Below the pieces are notes generated by a model. It saw only the letters and a list, made by a program, of their open reading frames with translations. It was not told where the DNA came from and searched no databases. From Symbiodinium natans (taxonomy: Eukaryota > Sar > Dinophyceae > Suessiales > Symbiodiniaceae), in contig CAJNDS010001458.1 in the NCBI GenBank assembly GCA_905221605.1, forward strand, positions 188,001 through 252,000: 64,000 nt of DNA, read 5' to 3'. Below are positions 48,490 through 59,053 of the stretch, in pieces; the stretch's first letter is position 1; the number at the start of each line of letters is the position of its first letter. The position numbers and the translations under genes are program-made.

Positions 48490-49449
48490 ATGTTAAAGAC
48501 GCCGATCAGCCAAGACGCAGATTTTCTTCATTCATTCCAGAAAAGCAAACGCACTGAGTTGGAATGTATCTTTGAAGCGTTGGAAAGACTTCCTCGACAT
48601 CATGTTGCTTTCACGTTGATGCGCCAAGGAGTTTCTTATGGTAAGATCCAGTACTGGTGTCGCACGGTTCCTAGGGCTCACTTAGGAGAGTTGTTAGAGT
48701 TTTTCCACCTCAGGGCGAAGCACGCGCTTGAGCACATGTTGAATATGACCCTCAACTCCCAGCAGTGGACCCAAGCGAAGCTGCCCCTGGACATGGGCGG
48801 CCTCGGTTTGGCTAGCCCTCGTATTGAGCTTGGCATGCAGGTCCTCCACACATCAGATGTTTGCTTCGTTTCTTCACGTCGTCAGTGCAACACTACCATT
48901 CAAGCTTTGTTGCCACCAACTTGTGTACGCACCCCCTGCGAGGGCGAGCTAGCGGCGATCCAATACTTGACCCCAGAGTTGGGGACACACGCAGCTGCTC
49001 TTAGAGATGAACAACAAATGGTCAAACGTAAAGACATTCTCAGCATTCTCCATGATTCGGCATGGAAGCTTCTGGTGCAGCAGGCTGATTGCGCAGGTCA
49101 GGCACGTCTCAGAGCCGTCTCAACGACGGGCGCAGACGCATGGCTTCGGATGACGCCAAAACTTGTACATGACTCCATGTTGGGTAATGTGGCGTTCAGG
49201 GATGTTGTGGGCTTACGGCTGGGGTTGTGCCTTTTCCCGGGAGCAAGTACTTGCGCCTTCTGCCATCAAAATCTGGATGAAATGGGACATCATGTATTAT
49301 CGTGTATGGGACAAGGACATAAGCAGACCATGCACCACGCTTTGCGTAATACGATATTTTCGCTTGCCCAACAGGCGGGGGCGACGCCCCAACTCGAGCC
49401 CCAGGACTCTTACCAGAAAGCCCCGAGCTTAGACCAGCTGACGTTTTGA
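48490..49449 (+). pseudogene. Retroelement ORF: RT thumb to CCHC zinc knuckle (5'-truncated)
   Basis: An open frame of 319 codons. The ATG is probably accidental, since the frame is open back into the minisatellite. Residues 1-62 (from LKTPISQ to WCRTVPR) align without gaps with the thumb of the RT relic at 38.5 kb. Residues about 90-115 contain QAKLPLDMGGLGLASP, the LP-x-x-x-GGLGL motif common after RT thumbs in LINE proteins. A zinc knuckle, C-x2-C-x8-H-x4-C, uses C255, C258, H267 and C272. The palm with the catalytic YxDD is missing through 5' truncation. The frame is lost by a shift near 49420 and runs into TGA at 49447-49449. The product would have lacked polymerase activity. Confidence 0.72.
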
Positions 49450-49865
49450 TCCATACTTCGCCTTCCGTTCGAGCATCTTCTTGGCAGAAATTCCCCAAAT
49501 TCGCATTGGATTTTGCGATTGTGTCACCATTCGCGGTCTCCACACTGAGAGAGAGTGCAAGTCACCCCTTGAGTGCAGCCTCTCGGTATGCTGATCGTAA
49601 GCGGGCGACACATGATGTCGCGAATAAGTGCGCGAAACAATTACTAGGGTTCGAGCCAATGGTTTGGGAATCGACTGGGGGAGTTCATGAGGAAAGTGAA
49701 GTAATCGTGGATTCATTGTGTCAAATGAGGGATGCGAGATTCGGACTTCGTGTGGGGAGCTCGAAGAATCAGATCCGTGCCAGGATCTCGATGGATTTGC
49801 AGCGTGGCTTTCACTTTGCTTGCTACTTGCAGCGGGCGAACGCGGGGCCGCAACCTGACGAGTGA
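49431..49865 (+). pseudogene. Retroelement C-terminal restriction-like endonuclease segment (frameshifted)
   Basis: Continuing in the next frame, the sequence reads RPADVLI (49431 on), KFALDFAIVSPF, ASRYADRKRATHDVANKCAK, and GFEPMVWESTGG, then a tail ending at 49865 before TGA. The spaced Asp residues of PAD and LDF and the Lys of the following helix fit a PD-(D/E)XK nuclease fold, as known for the restriction-like endonuclease of R2-type elements. The same blocks recur in the C repeats at 19-26 kb (RRVDVF, VALDFAVVNAL, QQKRRHLDTAAQC, FQPVVFTF). One base shift separates it from the preceding ORF; that could be decay or a sequencing error. The catalytic assignment is inference. Confidence 0.65.
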
Positions 49866-50263
49866 GCGGGGATTAGTTTCGTATTTGGATGATTCCCCGT
49901 GCGGTTGCTCCTCTTCGTCTTGTCCCACTGTTGCGCCGTGCCTTCTGGCGAATTCGGGGTGGTGGCGGGTGTATATTCTTCGTTTCACTGCTGGAAGGCG
50001 CTGCTATTTGCTTCGTGCTTTCTTTGTGCTTTGAGCAATCTCATCATGGATCTTCGGTTCATGTTTGGAATTATTTGAACTAGGATCTTATCTTGGATTG
50101 TCCGCAGTGGTGAGAGAAGCAAAAGTCTTCTTTCACTCTGATTTGTATATGGGATCTCTTCTTCTTACTCTCATGGATGGAGATTCCTTTCATTTGAGAT
50201 TTCGCAGTGAATTGGTGCTTTTGGGAGCATAAGTCTCTTGCACCGATATATCTCTGGAAGTGG
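49866..50263 (+). other. 3' untranslated region of the retroelement
   Basis: About 400 bp between the stop codon and the resumption of the 41-bp array. No ORF or poly(A) tract. A candidate structured 3' end for target-primed reverse transcription, but I could not identify a specific fold. Confidence 0.5.
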
Positions 50264-51383
50264 TTCTGAGGAAGGTATCGTTGCAATTGCTACTCGTCTT
50301 GACTTTCTGGGGAAGGTTTCGTTGCTCGTCTTGAGTCTCTGAGGAAGGTTTCGTTGCAATTGCTACTCGTGTTGAGTTTCTGAGGAAGGTTTCTTTGCAA
50401 TTGCTACTCGTCTTGAGTTTCTGAGGGAGGTTTCGTTGCAATTATTACTCGTCTTGAGTTTTTGAGGAAGGTTTCGTTGCAATTGCTACTCGTCTTGAGT
50501 TTCTGAGGAAGGTATTCGTTGTAATTGCTATTCGTCTTGAGTTTCTGAGGAAGGTATCGTTGCAATTGCTACTCGTCATGAGTTTCTGAGCAAGTTTTTG
50601 TGTTCAATTAGTATTCGTCTTGAGTTTCAGAGGAAGGTATTCGTTGCAATTGCTACTCGTCTTGAGTTTTCTGAGGAAGGTTTCATTGCAAATGCTACTC
50701 GTCTTGACTTTCTGAGGAAGGTTTCGTTGCAATTACTACTCGTCTTGAGCTTCTGAGGAAGGCTTCGTGTCAATTGCTACTCGTCTTGATTTTCTGAGGA
50801 AGGTTTCGTTGGAGATGCTACTCGTCTTGAATTTCTGAGGAAGGAATTCGTTGCCATTGCTACTCGTCTTGATTGTCTGAGGAAGGTTTTGTGTAATTGC
50901 TACTCGTCTTGAGTTGCGTTGCAATTACTACTCGGCTTGAGTTTCTGAGGAAGGTTTCGTTGCAATTGCTACTCGTCTTGAGTTTCTGAGGAAGGTTTCG
51001 TTGCAATTGCTACTCGTCTTGAGTTTCTGAGGAAGGTTTCGTTGCAATTACTACTCGTCTCGAGTTTCTGAGGAAGGTATTCGTTGCAACTGCTACTCGT
51101 CTTGAGTTTCTGAGGGAGGTTTCGTTGCAATTGTTACTCGTCTTGAGTTTTTGAGGAAGGTTTCGTTGCAATTGCTACTCGTCTTAAGTTTCTGAGGAAG
51201 GTTTTGTGTAATTGCTACTCGTCTTGAGTTTCTGAGGAAGGTATTCGTTTTAATTGCTACTCGTCTTGAATTTCTGAGGAAGGTTTCGTTGCAATTGCTA
51301 CTCGTGTTGAGTTTCTGAGGAAGGTTTCGTTGCAACTGCTACTCGTCTTGAGTTTCTGAGGAAGGTTTCGTTGCAATTGCTAG
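50264..51383. repeat. 41-bp minisatellite, right array (about 27 units)
   Basis: The same 41-bp unit continues after the retroelement for about 27 units, nearly the same number as on the left. Units here are more varied, including shortened copies (near 50320, 50890-50930). The array ends at about 51383 with TTGCAATTGCTAGACAAGG. Confidence 0.95.
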
Positions 51384-51656
51384 ACAAGGAGATTTAAGAA
51401 CATTGAGCATCTGAGCCCTTGGGCCTCCTCTTACCTGTCTCTGCAAGGGTGTCTTTGGCAGGCCAGGAGGTTTGGGCCTCCTCTTGCTTGCAAGGGTGTC
51501 TTGGGCAGGGGTTAAGTACATTGAGCCTATGAGCCACTGGGCCTCCTCTTGCCTTTCTCTGCAAAGGTGTCTTGGGCAGGCAAGGAGGTTTAAATAAATT
51601 GAACATCTGAATCCTTGGGCTTCCTCTTACCTTTCTTTGCAAGGAGATCTTGGATA
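51384..51656. repeat. ~75-bp tandem repeat, about 4 units
   Basis: Units contain GGGCCTCCTCTTRCCTKTCT, GCAAGGGTGTCTTGGGCAGG and CATTGAGC. The second unit is shortened internally. Directly abuts the minisatellite. Confidence 0.8.
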
Positions 51657-51734
51657 GATAATTTTGAATCTGATCAAATATGATTAGAGATCTTAATCCC
51701 TTTGAAGGATCTAATTTGAAAGATTATGTCTAGG

Positions 51735-52137
51735 ATCAATTAATAGAAGAAATCCTCTCTAGATCTTCTTTTCAGAAATTTCATCTGGAACCATTTGGCG
51801 AAGATTTTTTTGATGAAGAATCTAATCGTTCATTTCATTCCTATCTAATCAAAGAAATCCCTTGGAAAAGAAATCTTCTGGAGATCTTCTTGTCAGAGAT
51901 TCCTTTTGGGATCATCTGGCGAAGATTTTTTGGCGAAGAATCTAATCATTCATTTCATTCTTGTCAAATCAAAGAAATCTCTTGGAGAGGAAATCTTCTG
52001 AAGATCTTCTTTTCAGAGATTTCTTCTGGAATAATTTGATGGAGATTTTTTGATGAAGAATCTAATCATTCATTTCATTCCTGCCAAATCAAAGAAATCT
52101 CTTGTAAAAGAAATCTTCTCAAGATCTTCTTTTCAGA
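51735..52137. repeat. 120-bp tandem repeat, about 3.4 units
   Basis: The word GAAGAATCTAATC recurs at 51815, 51935 and 52055, exactly 120 bp apart. It is accompanied by CATTTCATTC, AAATCAAAGAAATC and GATCTTCTTTTCAGA in fixed order. AT-rich. Confidence 0.88.
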
Positions 52138-52755
52138 CCAACAATGTCAACAATAGTGAAGAGTGCACTTCACGGCGACCCGCTTGCTCAAGTCTTTTTG
52201 GGGCAACAGTCGTTCAAGAACGCTTCAGGGTTTCGGGGATTAAGGTTTAGAGTTTACTTTGCCCCTTATGTGTTTCTGGTATTATATTGACTCTCACGTT
52301 ACCACTGTGTTCTGTTTGGAGCTTTGTTCTTTTCTACTTCAACCCCACTCTACGAAAACGAGCTTTCCCTTTTCGCAATCCTTTGTTGCCAGTCTGGGAT
52401 ACTCGTGATCTCGCAACTATCAAGTAAGGGGCCAGTGATGCCGGCAAGCCGACAAGTTCGCTCAGGGCTTTAGGGCCCCCACTCATTTGAGCAACGGCTT
52501 TGCGCCCTGTCATTCTGTTCGGCGATTGAGGTTATTGATTAGGGCGGCCCAACCAAACCTACAAAGCAAAATGAAATTGCCTACTGAGGGTTCGTATATT
52601 CGTAAAAGAGGCTCAAGGTTCAGGACTGACTCCTACAGCCACCCACGTACCTTTAAGCCGCACACCTCCGAGCCCTAAAGCCCATAGATCCAATGCGTAG
52701 CTCGCATCATTGACATTAAACCCTACAGATGAAGACGGAAACTCATCAAAAAAAT

Positions 52756-52794
52756 TTTCGGTCAAAACGTTTCGGTCAAAACTTTCGGTCAAAT
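52756..52794. repeat. Three tandem TTTCGGTCAAAAC-type motifs
   Basis: TTTTCGGTCAAAACG, TTTCGGTCAAAAC and TTTCGGTCAAAT lie side by side, next to a short CCCTAAA-like tract. A second cluster occurs at about 62810-62860. Confidence 0.8.
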
Positions 52795-53174
52795 CATTTT
52801 TGGAATCCAAACCCTATATAATTTCTCTAAACCCTAAATCCTAAACTCTTAAGCTTAAGCCTGAGGGCTGAGCTTAAACCTTCTCACATACAAGAGCGTT
52901 ACTGACACACCTGGATGGGAATATAAATAAATGACCTTCTAGTCTTACCTAGAGGTAAATTCCTCAACACCCTTTTCTAGTTAGACCCCGGGTGTCAGAT
53001 AATTAGTATATTGACTCTTAGGGCAAATGTCAAGAAATATAATCAAAACGATATATAGACTCAGGGATATATGGACCTGAATTCTAGTAAGATAATTTTG
53101 ATTAGCCAAGATCAATCATGAAATAACCACGATACAGAGCTATGTTTCCCTTTTTAGTTAAGGCTGAAAGGGCC

Positions 53175-53190
53175 GGGGGGGGGGGGGGGG
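53175..53190. repeat. G homopolymer, 16 nt
   Basis: A run of 16 G immediately followed by six A. Confidence 0.9.
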
Positions 53191-53624
53191 AAAAAACCAA
53201 AAAAGATCAACATAAATCCAAACGAATAACGAGGAAATACAAACCATTTAAAATCCTGCTTCTGCCGTCCCTCCCTCCCTCCTGAACGCCGCCAGAACAG
53301 CATAGAGAAACCTAAATTCCCCCGCAAGTGCTGCCGCACAATAAGGAGAGGAGTAGGCGAGAAAGGAACAGAAAAGTAAACCCAAGTTTCGACCGAACTA
53401 TGAAAAGGCAAAAATAACAACCGTATACTAGAATCGGACATATAACCTTCATGGGATTAAACATTCTAAAATACTAGCCGCTAAATTATTATTACCGATA
53501 CTCATCAAGAATAAGATCTTACGCATCTTAATTTTTACATTATTTTTTTTAAAGAATTTCAATATACTCCATTATTTCTATCTTCTACTTAAAATATCGA
53601 TCATAACTTCCAATCCTTCATATT

Positions 53625-53735
53625 TCATCAAAATCATCAATTGCGATTCATCAAATATCTAACCAATATGATATTCGTATCAAATTTGAATTTGAAAGTT
53701 CAATACATCCTATCGAAATAGATCAAAAATTAGAG
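53625..53735. repeat. Diverged direct repeat, right copy
   Basis: Partner of 47165-47275 with the same order of words and scattered substitutions and indels. Confidence 0.7.
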
Positions 53736-54331
53736 GGGGCCCATCGATTCCATCGACGACATATTCGCCTATTGAATGGCAAAAGACGTACGCCAAAGCT
53801 TTGAAGAAATACGGACAAATAAAAGATCCAATTAATTTCGGGAGCCGCTGGCGGCGACCGTCATCGGAACTACCGTGGACCAAGAGATTTCCTTGAAGAT
53901 TTCCTTGAAGGTGAAGGGGCACCCACGTCATCACTATTGCGCTGGAACCTTAAATCAACCCGGAAAGCCTAAACCTCAATCCGGGTGATTCCGAAAATTC
54001 CGGCGGGTGATTCCCAAAATTCCAAGGATTTAAAGAAAACCGTTTGAAAACTCCCGGAATTTTCCGGATCCCCCTACAAGGCCCTCACAAGCAGCCAAAT
54101 TGACCGGAAGAGGAGGCGGGGCAACCGACAGGGCGGCCGCAGAGCGAAAATAGGGTCGAGCCCGTAGCCTTTTATGGGGATATATTTATGAAATAATTCT
54201 ATCGGTATCGTGATCATCATATCCTTGTTTAATGAATCCATAAACCCGAACTCCTAAATCATGGAGCCTCAGACACCAAAAAAACCTTAGAATGCATCAA
54301 ATATCAACCAAATTACTTGTAGAATCAGACT

Positions 54332-54384
54332 ATAAACCCTAAACCCTAAACCCTAGAGGTTTAGAGTGTAGGGTTTAGGGTTTA
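54332..54384. repeat. Opposed telomere-type tracts: CCCTAAA then TTTAGGG
   Basis: Three CCCTAAA units at 54337-54355 are followed, after AGAGG and TTTAGAGTG, by three GGGTTTA units to 54384. Together they form an inverted repeat able to fold into a hairpin. The order is opposite to that expected from an end-to-end telomere fusion. Confidence 0.85.
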
Positions 54385-54419
54385 TTGTATATGATCATAC
54401 CCTGTATAAATCGATTAAG

Positions 54420-54965
54420 GAAAAAAAAACCAATAGAAACCAGAAGAACACCAATCAATAAAAACCAATAGAAAACCAATACAAAACCTATAAAAACCAA
54501 TAGAAAACCAATAAAGACCAACAGAAAACCAATAGACAACCTATACAAACCAATAGGAAACCAACAAAAACCAACAGAAAACCAATAGAAAACCAATAAA
54601 AATCAATGGAAAACCAAGAGAGAACCTATAAAAACCAACAGAAAACCAATAAAATCCACTAGAAAACCACTAAAGAAACCTATAAGAACCAATAGGAAAC
54701 CAATAAAAACCAACAGAAAACCAATAGAAAACCAATAAAAATCAGTAGAAAAAACAATAGAAAACCGATAAAAACCAGTAGAAAACCTATGAAAACCAAC
54801 AGAAAACCAATAGAAAAACAATAAAATCCACTAGAATCTAGAAACCAATAAGCGCCAATAGGAAACCAATAAAAGCCAACAGAAAACCAATAGAAAATCA
54901 AAAACAATCAATAGAAAACCAATAAAATCCACCAATAGAAAACCAACAAACACAAATAGAAAACC
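54420..54965. repeat. AACCAATAGAAA-type tandem array
   Basis: About 540 bp of a ~12-bp motif, AACCAATAGAAA, and variants (AACCAATAAAAA, AACCAACAGAAA) combined into irregular longer periods. Minus-strand ORFs through it give only low-complexity F/W/G/V peptides. Confidence 0.9.
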
Positions 54966-55095
54966 AAATCCCAGATCTCAAACACAAGCCAAATTTCTTG
55001 TAGAATGTGTTTTATAGACCCTAAACCCTAAACCATGGAACTTCAGACACCAAAAATAAGCCTATGGAATGAGCCAAATTCCTTGTAGAATGAGC

Positions 55096-55137
55096 CTATA
55101 AACCCTAAACCCTAAACCCAAAACCCAAAACCCTAAA
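55096..55137 (+). repeat. Interstitial telomere-type tract (CCCTAAA)
   Basis: Degenerate CCCTAAA units, including CCCAAAA variants, directly before telomere-associated unit 1. Confidence 0.85.
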
Positions 55138-55841
55138 TTCCCACCCGGCCTGCTTGGGCCGTACCCACCCTTTTCTAGGGTGCCTGGACCCAGAAGATAC
55201 CCGGCAGTGACGGACACCTTCACTGCATGGACAATGGGTGGAGCCATTGGAGAGTGGTCGAATAGAGAGCCTCTAGGGCTCGCCTCGCCCCTGGCCAGCT
55301 GTCGCTTTTCCACCCAGCCACAGACTGACTCAGAGACTCAAGAACGTCCCCCCCCCCCAAGGGAGCCCCCTAGGAACCCTCCGAGGCGTTGGCCCGAAAA
55401 TGCTGAAATCTGGGTCTGCCATGGGGGGGGTACCCTTTCCAGAGCCAAAACCGTCCTTTTGCCCCGCTCTCCCTGCCCCTCCCGCTACCGCCGCCCCTGG
55501 CGCCCCCTTTCCTGTTCCTGCCCCCCCCTGCCCCTGGTTTTCTTGACTGCCCAATTACGTCCTGACGGCTGCCTTCACGCCCTTGCAAGGAAGATTGAAG
55601 CAATGGTGGGAATTGAGGGCGACAGCCCTAAACCCTAAAAGGCAGTGGTTTGGGTGGTGGCCTGTGAAAGCTCACAGCGGGTGGGAGAAAGGAACCAACA
55701 CCAATGACAATTGTTGGACTACATTGAAAACAAATGCCTTCGCGTGACATGCCGCCCCCCCCCCCCCCCCCCCACCCCCTGGGTGTGTAGGGGCGCCATT
55801 TACACATCGTATCCACTGCCGCTGCGCTGCGCGGCGAGACG
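55138..55841. repeat. Telomere-associated unit, copy 1 (~0.70 kb)
   Basis: Begins TTCCCACCCGGCCTGCTT and ends GCGGCGAGACG, with a telomere-type tract on each side. It includes CCTGGACCCAGAAGATACCC, a GCCATGGGGGGGGTACCCTT segment and a 19-C run (55755-55773). An ORF across it (55180-55638, plus) has no recognisable domain. Copy 2 follows at 55925. Confidence 0.88.
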
Positions 55842-55924
55842 CCCTAAACCCTAAACCCTAAACCCTAAACCCTAAACCCTAAACCCTAAACCCTAAACCC
55901 TAAACCCGAAACCCTAAACCCTAA
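55842..55924 (+). repeat. Interstitial telomere-type tract (CCCTAAA)n
   Basis: About eleven nearly perfect CCCTAAA units with one CCCGAAA variant, between the two telomere-associated units. Confidence 0.95.
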
Positions 55925-56596
55925 ATTCCCACCCGGCCTGCTTAGGCCGTACCCGCCCTTTGCAAGGCTGCCTGGACCCAGAAGATACCCGGCAGTGATG
56001 GACACCTCTACTGGATGGACAATGGGTGGAGTTATTGGAGAATGGTCGAATAGAGAGCCCCTAGGGCTCGCCTAGGCCACCAAGGCGGCTGATGCTCCCT
56101 TCAACCCCGGAACGACGTCGGCCAGGGGCCCCGGAACCTTCCCGGGACCCTCTGGTCGTTGGCCCGAAAATCCTGAAATCTCGGGTCTGCCATGGGGGGG
56201 GGTACCCTTTCCGGATTGTTTTACGCGTTTGGGCCTGTAGGTTTAATTTCTTCCGTGGGCCCACCTGGCCCCTGCCCCCCCCATTGTTGGGGGGGGGGTA
56301 CACCCCCAACCCCCCACCCCCTTTCTTTGCCCGCCCCCCCCGCTACCTTCACCACGCCTTTGTGGGAAAGCAATGGTGGGAATTGAGGGCGACAGCCCTA
56401 AACCCTAAAAGGCAGTGCTTTGGGTGGTGGCCTGTGAAAGCTCACAGCGGGTGGGGAGAAAGGAACCACCACCAATGAAACTGTTGGATTACATTGAAAA
56501 CAGATGCTTTCGCGTGACATGCCGCCCCCCCACACCCCCTGGGTGTGTAGGGGCGCCATTTACACATGGTACTTACTGCCGCTGCGCGGCGAGACG
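55925..56596. repeat. Telomere-associated unit, copy 2 (~0.67 kb)
   Basis: Matches copy 1 closely at both ends (TTCCCACCCGGCCTGCTT; GGTGGCCTGTGAAAGCTCAC; GCGGCGAGACG) but differs in the middle, where the C- and G-rich segments have been rearranged. Confidence 0.88.
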
Positions 56597-56803
56597 CCCT
56601 AAACCCTAAACTCTAAACCCTAAACCCTAAACCCTAAAACCTTAACCCTAAACCCTAAACCCTGAACCCTAAACCCTTAACCCTTAAACCCTAAACCCTA
56701 AACCCTAAACCCGAAACCCTTAAACCCTTAACCCTTAAACCCTTAAACCCTAAACCCGAAACCCTTAAACCCTAAACCCTTAAACCCTAAACCCTAAACC
56801 CCA
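56597..56803 (+). repeat. Degenerate interstitial telomere-type tract
   Basis: About 200 bp of CCCTAAA units mixed with CCCTTAA, CCCTTAAA and CCCGAAA variants. The longest such tract in the window. Confidence 0.95.
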
Positions 56804-58908
56804 ATAGGAGAAAAACAATGTGTGCACCTGTGAAGAAAGCATCCATCCCATAGACAACATACAAAAGCGAGAACGATACAAAACCCCGTGAGAAAGTGCA
56901 CGATTCTTAACCCTAATCCTGACACCATGAGAAGTAAGTTAACCTGCACCTTTTTGTTGTGGGCGCGAAGGCGCCCGGCAAGCTATGCCACCCCAAGTTG
57001 GAGAATGTCACCTGGGAACAGGCTTCAAGGCTTCTGCGAATAAGGTTACTTTCAGACTTGTTTGAGCCACGAACATGCCTACATACAAAGCCTGCAAAGG
57101 ACCATATTTGGGGCCCTGGAAGTTGAAGATGCTGTAGAACAAATTGGAGGGTTCCGAAATTAGGGGTACCGGGTCCTTTTTTACAAGGGGATCCTACTGT
57201 TTGGGGATCTAAAACCCCAGTTCTGTAAGAGGCCGGCCACTCTCCCTCGTCACCTTGAGGCTTCGATCGCTGAGGAACTGCAAGGACACGCTCCTGGCCA
57301 TAAGGTCAGGGTTTAGGATTTAGGGCTTAGGGTTCAAGAGTTGAAGGCTGGGGGCGAGGCTTTAGGCTTTCTTGCGTAAGAAATTTCGACATATCCCGAA
57401 ACTTCACACTCAACGGATCCATATACGCGCCGGAGCCACAAGCTTACTGTTGGTTACTAGGGAATGAGGGACTTTAAGGGATTATATATCTTTCCCTACT
57501 GACCAACAGCAAGCAAGAACAGATGAAATGCAGTCTGTTTGAGAAACAGGCACCACTTTGTTACGGCCATTGTTTCTGCGTGCGCTTGTTGATGTGAAGG
57601 AGTCCATCTCTTGAGGTTACCCTTTTGCTCAGACGCTTGACTCTAGGTTGGAACCATGGGCCCTTAGTATGGTCCCTTACTTATAGGGATCCGAAGTACC
57701 CTAGCCCATACAAAAACCCTCAAAGGTTAGGGTTTAGGGTTTCTTACGTTTTCGGGTTTCGGGATGCTTCTGGGTCGACGCGCTGTGTAGAAGGTTGAAG
57801 GGTTTAGGGTTGAGGGTTTTAAGCAGCTTGCCTCCATGCGCCCAACTCACCCGCAGCGGGAGCAGCTGGCAGCCTCGGGAGTTTCCAACTTTTGGGGTGT
57901 TTCTTCGGTGTGAGGACCCATAAGAACCAGAAGTTTGGTGTAAGGGGCCATGAAGCCAGAAACTTGGGGCTTTCCAATTGGGGTTTTAAGGGGTTTTAAG
58001 GACCCCAAGCCTTAAGCTATGGTTTTGGAAGGAAGGGGGGGTGGGGGCAGGCTAGTTGTCTTTCCGGACGAAATCCACTGCTCTGCTCCGGTTTTTCTTG
58101 TGGTTAGGGGGGGGGGTTTGGTTACGTCTTGTGCCATTCCATCCGAGCATCTTCCTCATTGTCTGAACTCTTGTGCTGTCCCGAGATTTCCTCGCTTGCT
58201 CTGCTTTTCTTGGGTGTCGGGGCAGGACGGGGGGGGGGGGAGGTGGCACCATCTTCTACAGTGTCTCGATTTTGGCGCCATGTCCGGTCCAAAGCTTTCT
58301 TGCCTTGCCGACCCCGTTTTTTAGGTCGTGTGTTGCACTTGCCGCATTGCTCTTCGGCCGACGATGCAATGTTCGACTACCAGTTGACCTGGGCGGCTTT
58401 GGCACTTTCGATCTCCGAGACCTGCAAGATGACTTATGCTCTGCATGATTCGTCTGCATCTGCAGGTGATGTGTCTTGTCGAGGGTGACGCATGGGTTTG
58501 CGTACCGGTCACAGGCCTTTCAGTTCGCACAGTTGACGACGAGAAAACCAACCCCCAAAGTAAGCAGTTTGCCTCGAAAAAACGCCTGAAATGTAAACAA
58601 AACAAGAAAGTTTGGGCTCTTGAGAAACCCTAAAGTTTGTTACAATCGTGCGAAAACCCGAGAAATAAGCTGTTTCACCCTTCAAAGTAGCCAGGCGCCT
58701 CACGCGTGACCAAGTTAGGCTTGTTTTGGGCGGGAGTACAGGCTCATTATCAGTTCTCAATGAGGAAATAGGACAGGTGGATATAAAAGGTGGCCCCCCG
58801 CTGAAGCCTCATTCCCCTTTACTAACCCCTTCAACCCGAGGCGTGGAGCCTCACTTGCATCCCAGATCTCTTGAGAAGAGACTGATCCGCAACAAGAGCC
58901 TCTTTACA
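56804..58908. other. No supported gene; scattered telomere-type words and G-runs
   Basis: Short words such as GGTTTAGGGTTT (near 57725) and G-runs (near 58037, 58110, 58229) are present. ORFs near 58020-58490 overlap the G-runs and lack motifs. The stretch GAAATTAGGGGTACC near 57157 recurs near 63174. Confidence 0.5.
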
Positions 58909-58938
58909 CCCTAAACCCTAAACCCCAAACCCCAAAGG
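58909..58938 (+). repeat. Short telomere-type tract
   Basis: Two CCCTAAA units followed by CCCCAAA variants. Confidence 0.8.
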
Positions 58939-58992
58939 TCGGCCTCGATAAGCCAGTCGGCATGGTCGTCAAGCCTTTTCCTATCTGACACT

Positions 58993-59053
58993 AACCCTAA
59001 ACCCTAAACCCTAAACCCTAAACCCTAAACCCTAAACCCTAAACCCTAAACCC
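58993..59053 (+). repeat. Interstitial telomere-type tract (CCCTAAA)n
   Basis: About eight consecutive perfect CCCTAAA units. Confidence 0.95.

Larger units (their letters stand above)
48489..50263 (+). mobile_element. 5'-truncated LINE-type retroelement inserted in the minisatellite
   Basis: About 1775 bp lies between two halves of the 41-bp array. The left flank ends GAGTTTCT and the right flank resumes TTCTGAGGAAGG, so the two join in phase with a 4-bp shared TTCT. It contains the 3' part of a retroelement ORF (RT thumb, CCHC knuckle, restriction-like endonuclease) and about 400 bp of 3' untranslated DNA without a poly(A) tail. Known knowledge: R2, CRE and NeSL-type elements carry such an endonuclease and insert at specific sites, commonly with 5' truncation. 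Target-site preference here is inferred from one insertion only. Confidence 0.75.
52138..54331. other. No supported gene; spacer with G-run and motif repeats
   Basis: No gene recognised. It contains a TTTCGGTCAAAAC cluster (52756-52794), a 16-G run (53175-53190) and the right copy of a diverged direct repeat (53625-53735). ORFs are short and without motifs. Confidence 0.5.

Noticed and set aside
47649-51335. Minus-strand ORFs with repeating peptides such as SSNCNETFLRNSRRVAIATK
   Set aside because: They are the 41-bp minisatellite read through. A 41-bp period rotates the frame, and the array is interrupted by indels.
47383-51383. CRISPR-like array
   Set aside because: The 41-bp units are directly adjacent with no unique spacers, and no cas gene is present.
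54332-54384. Telomere-telomere fusion point
   Set aside because: A fusion would read TTTAGGG followed by CCCTAAA; here the order is reversed.
54375-54907. Hydrophobic ORFs rich in F, W, G and V, resembling membrane proteins
   Set aside because: They are translations of the AACCAATAGAAA array; the peptide simply repeats the DNA repeat.
55180-55638. ORF of about 153 codons in the telomere-associated unit
   Set aside because: It is not preserved in the second copy of the unit, crosses C-runs and has no domain.
55842-56803. A real chromosome end
   Set aside because: The tracts are short, degenerate, interrupted by unique DNA, present in both orientations and far from the window edges.
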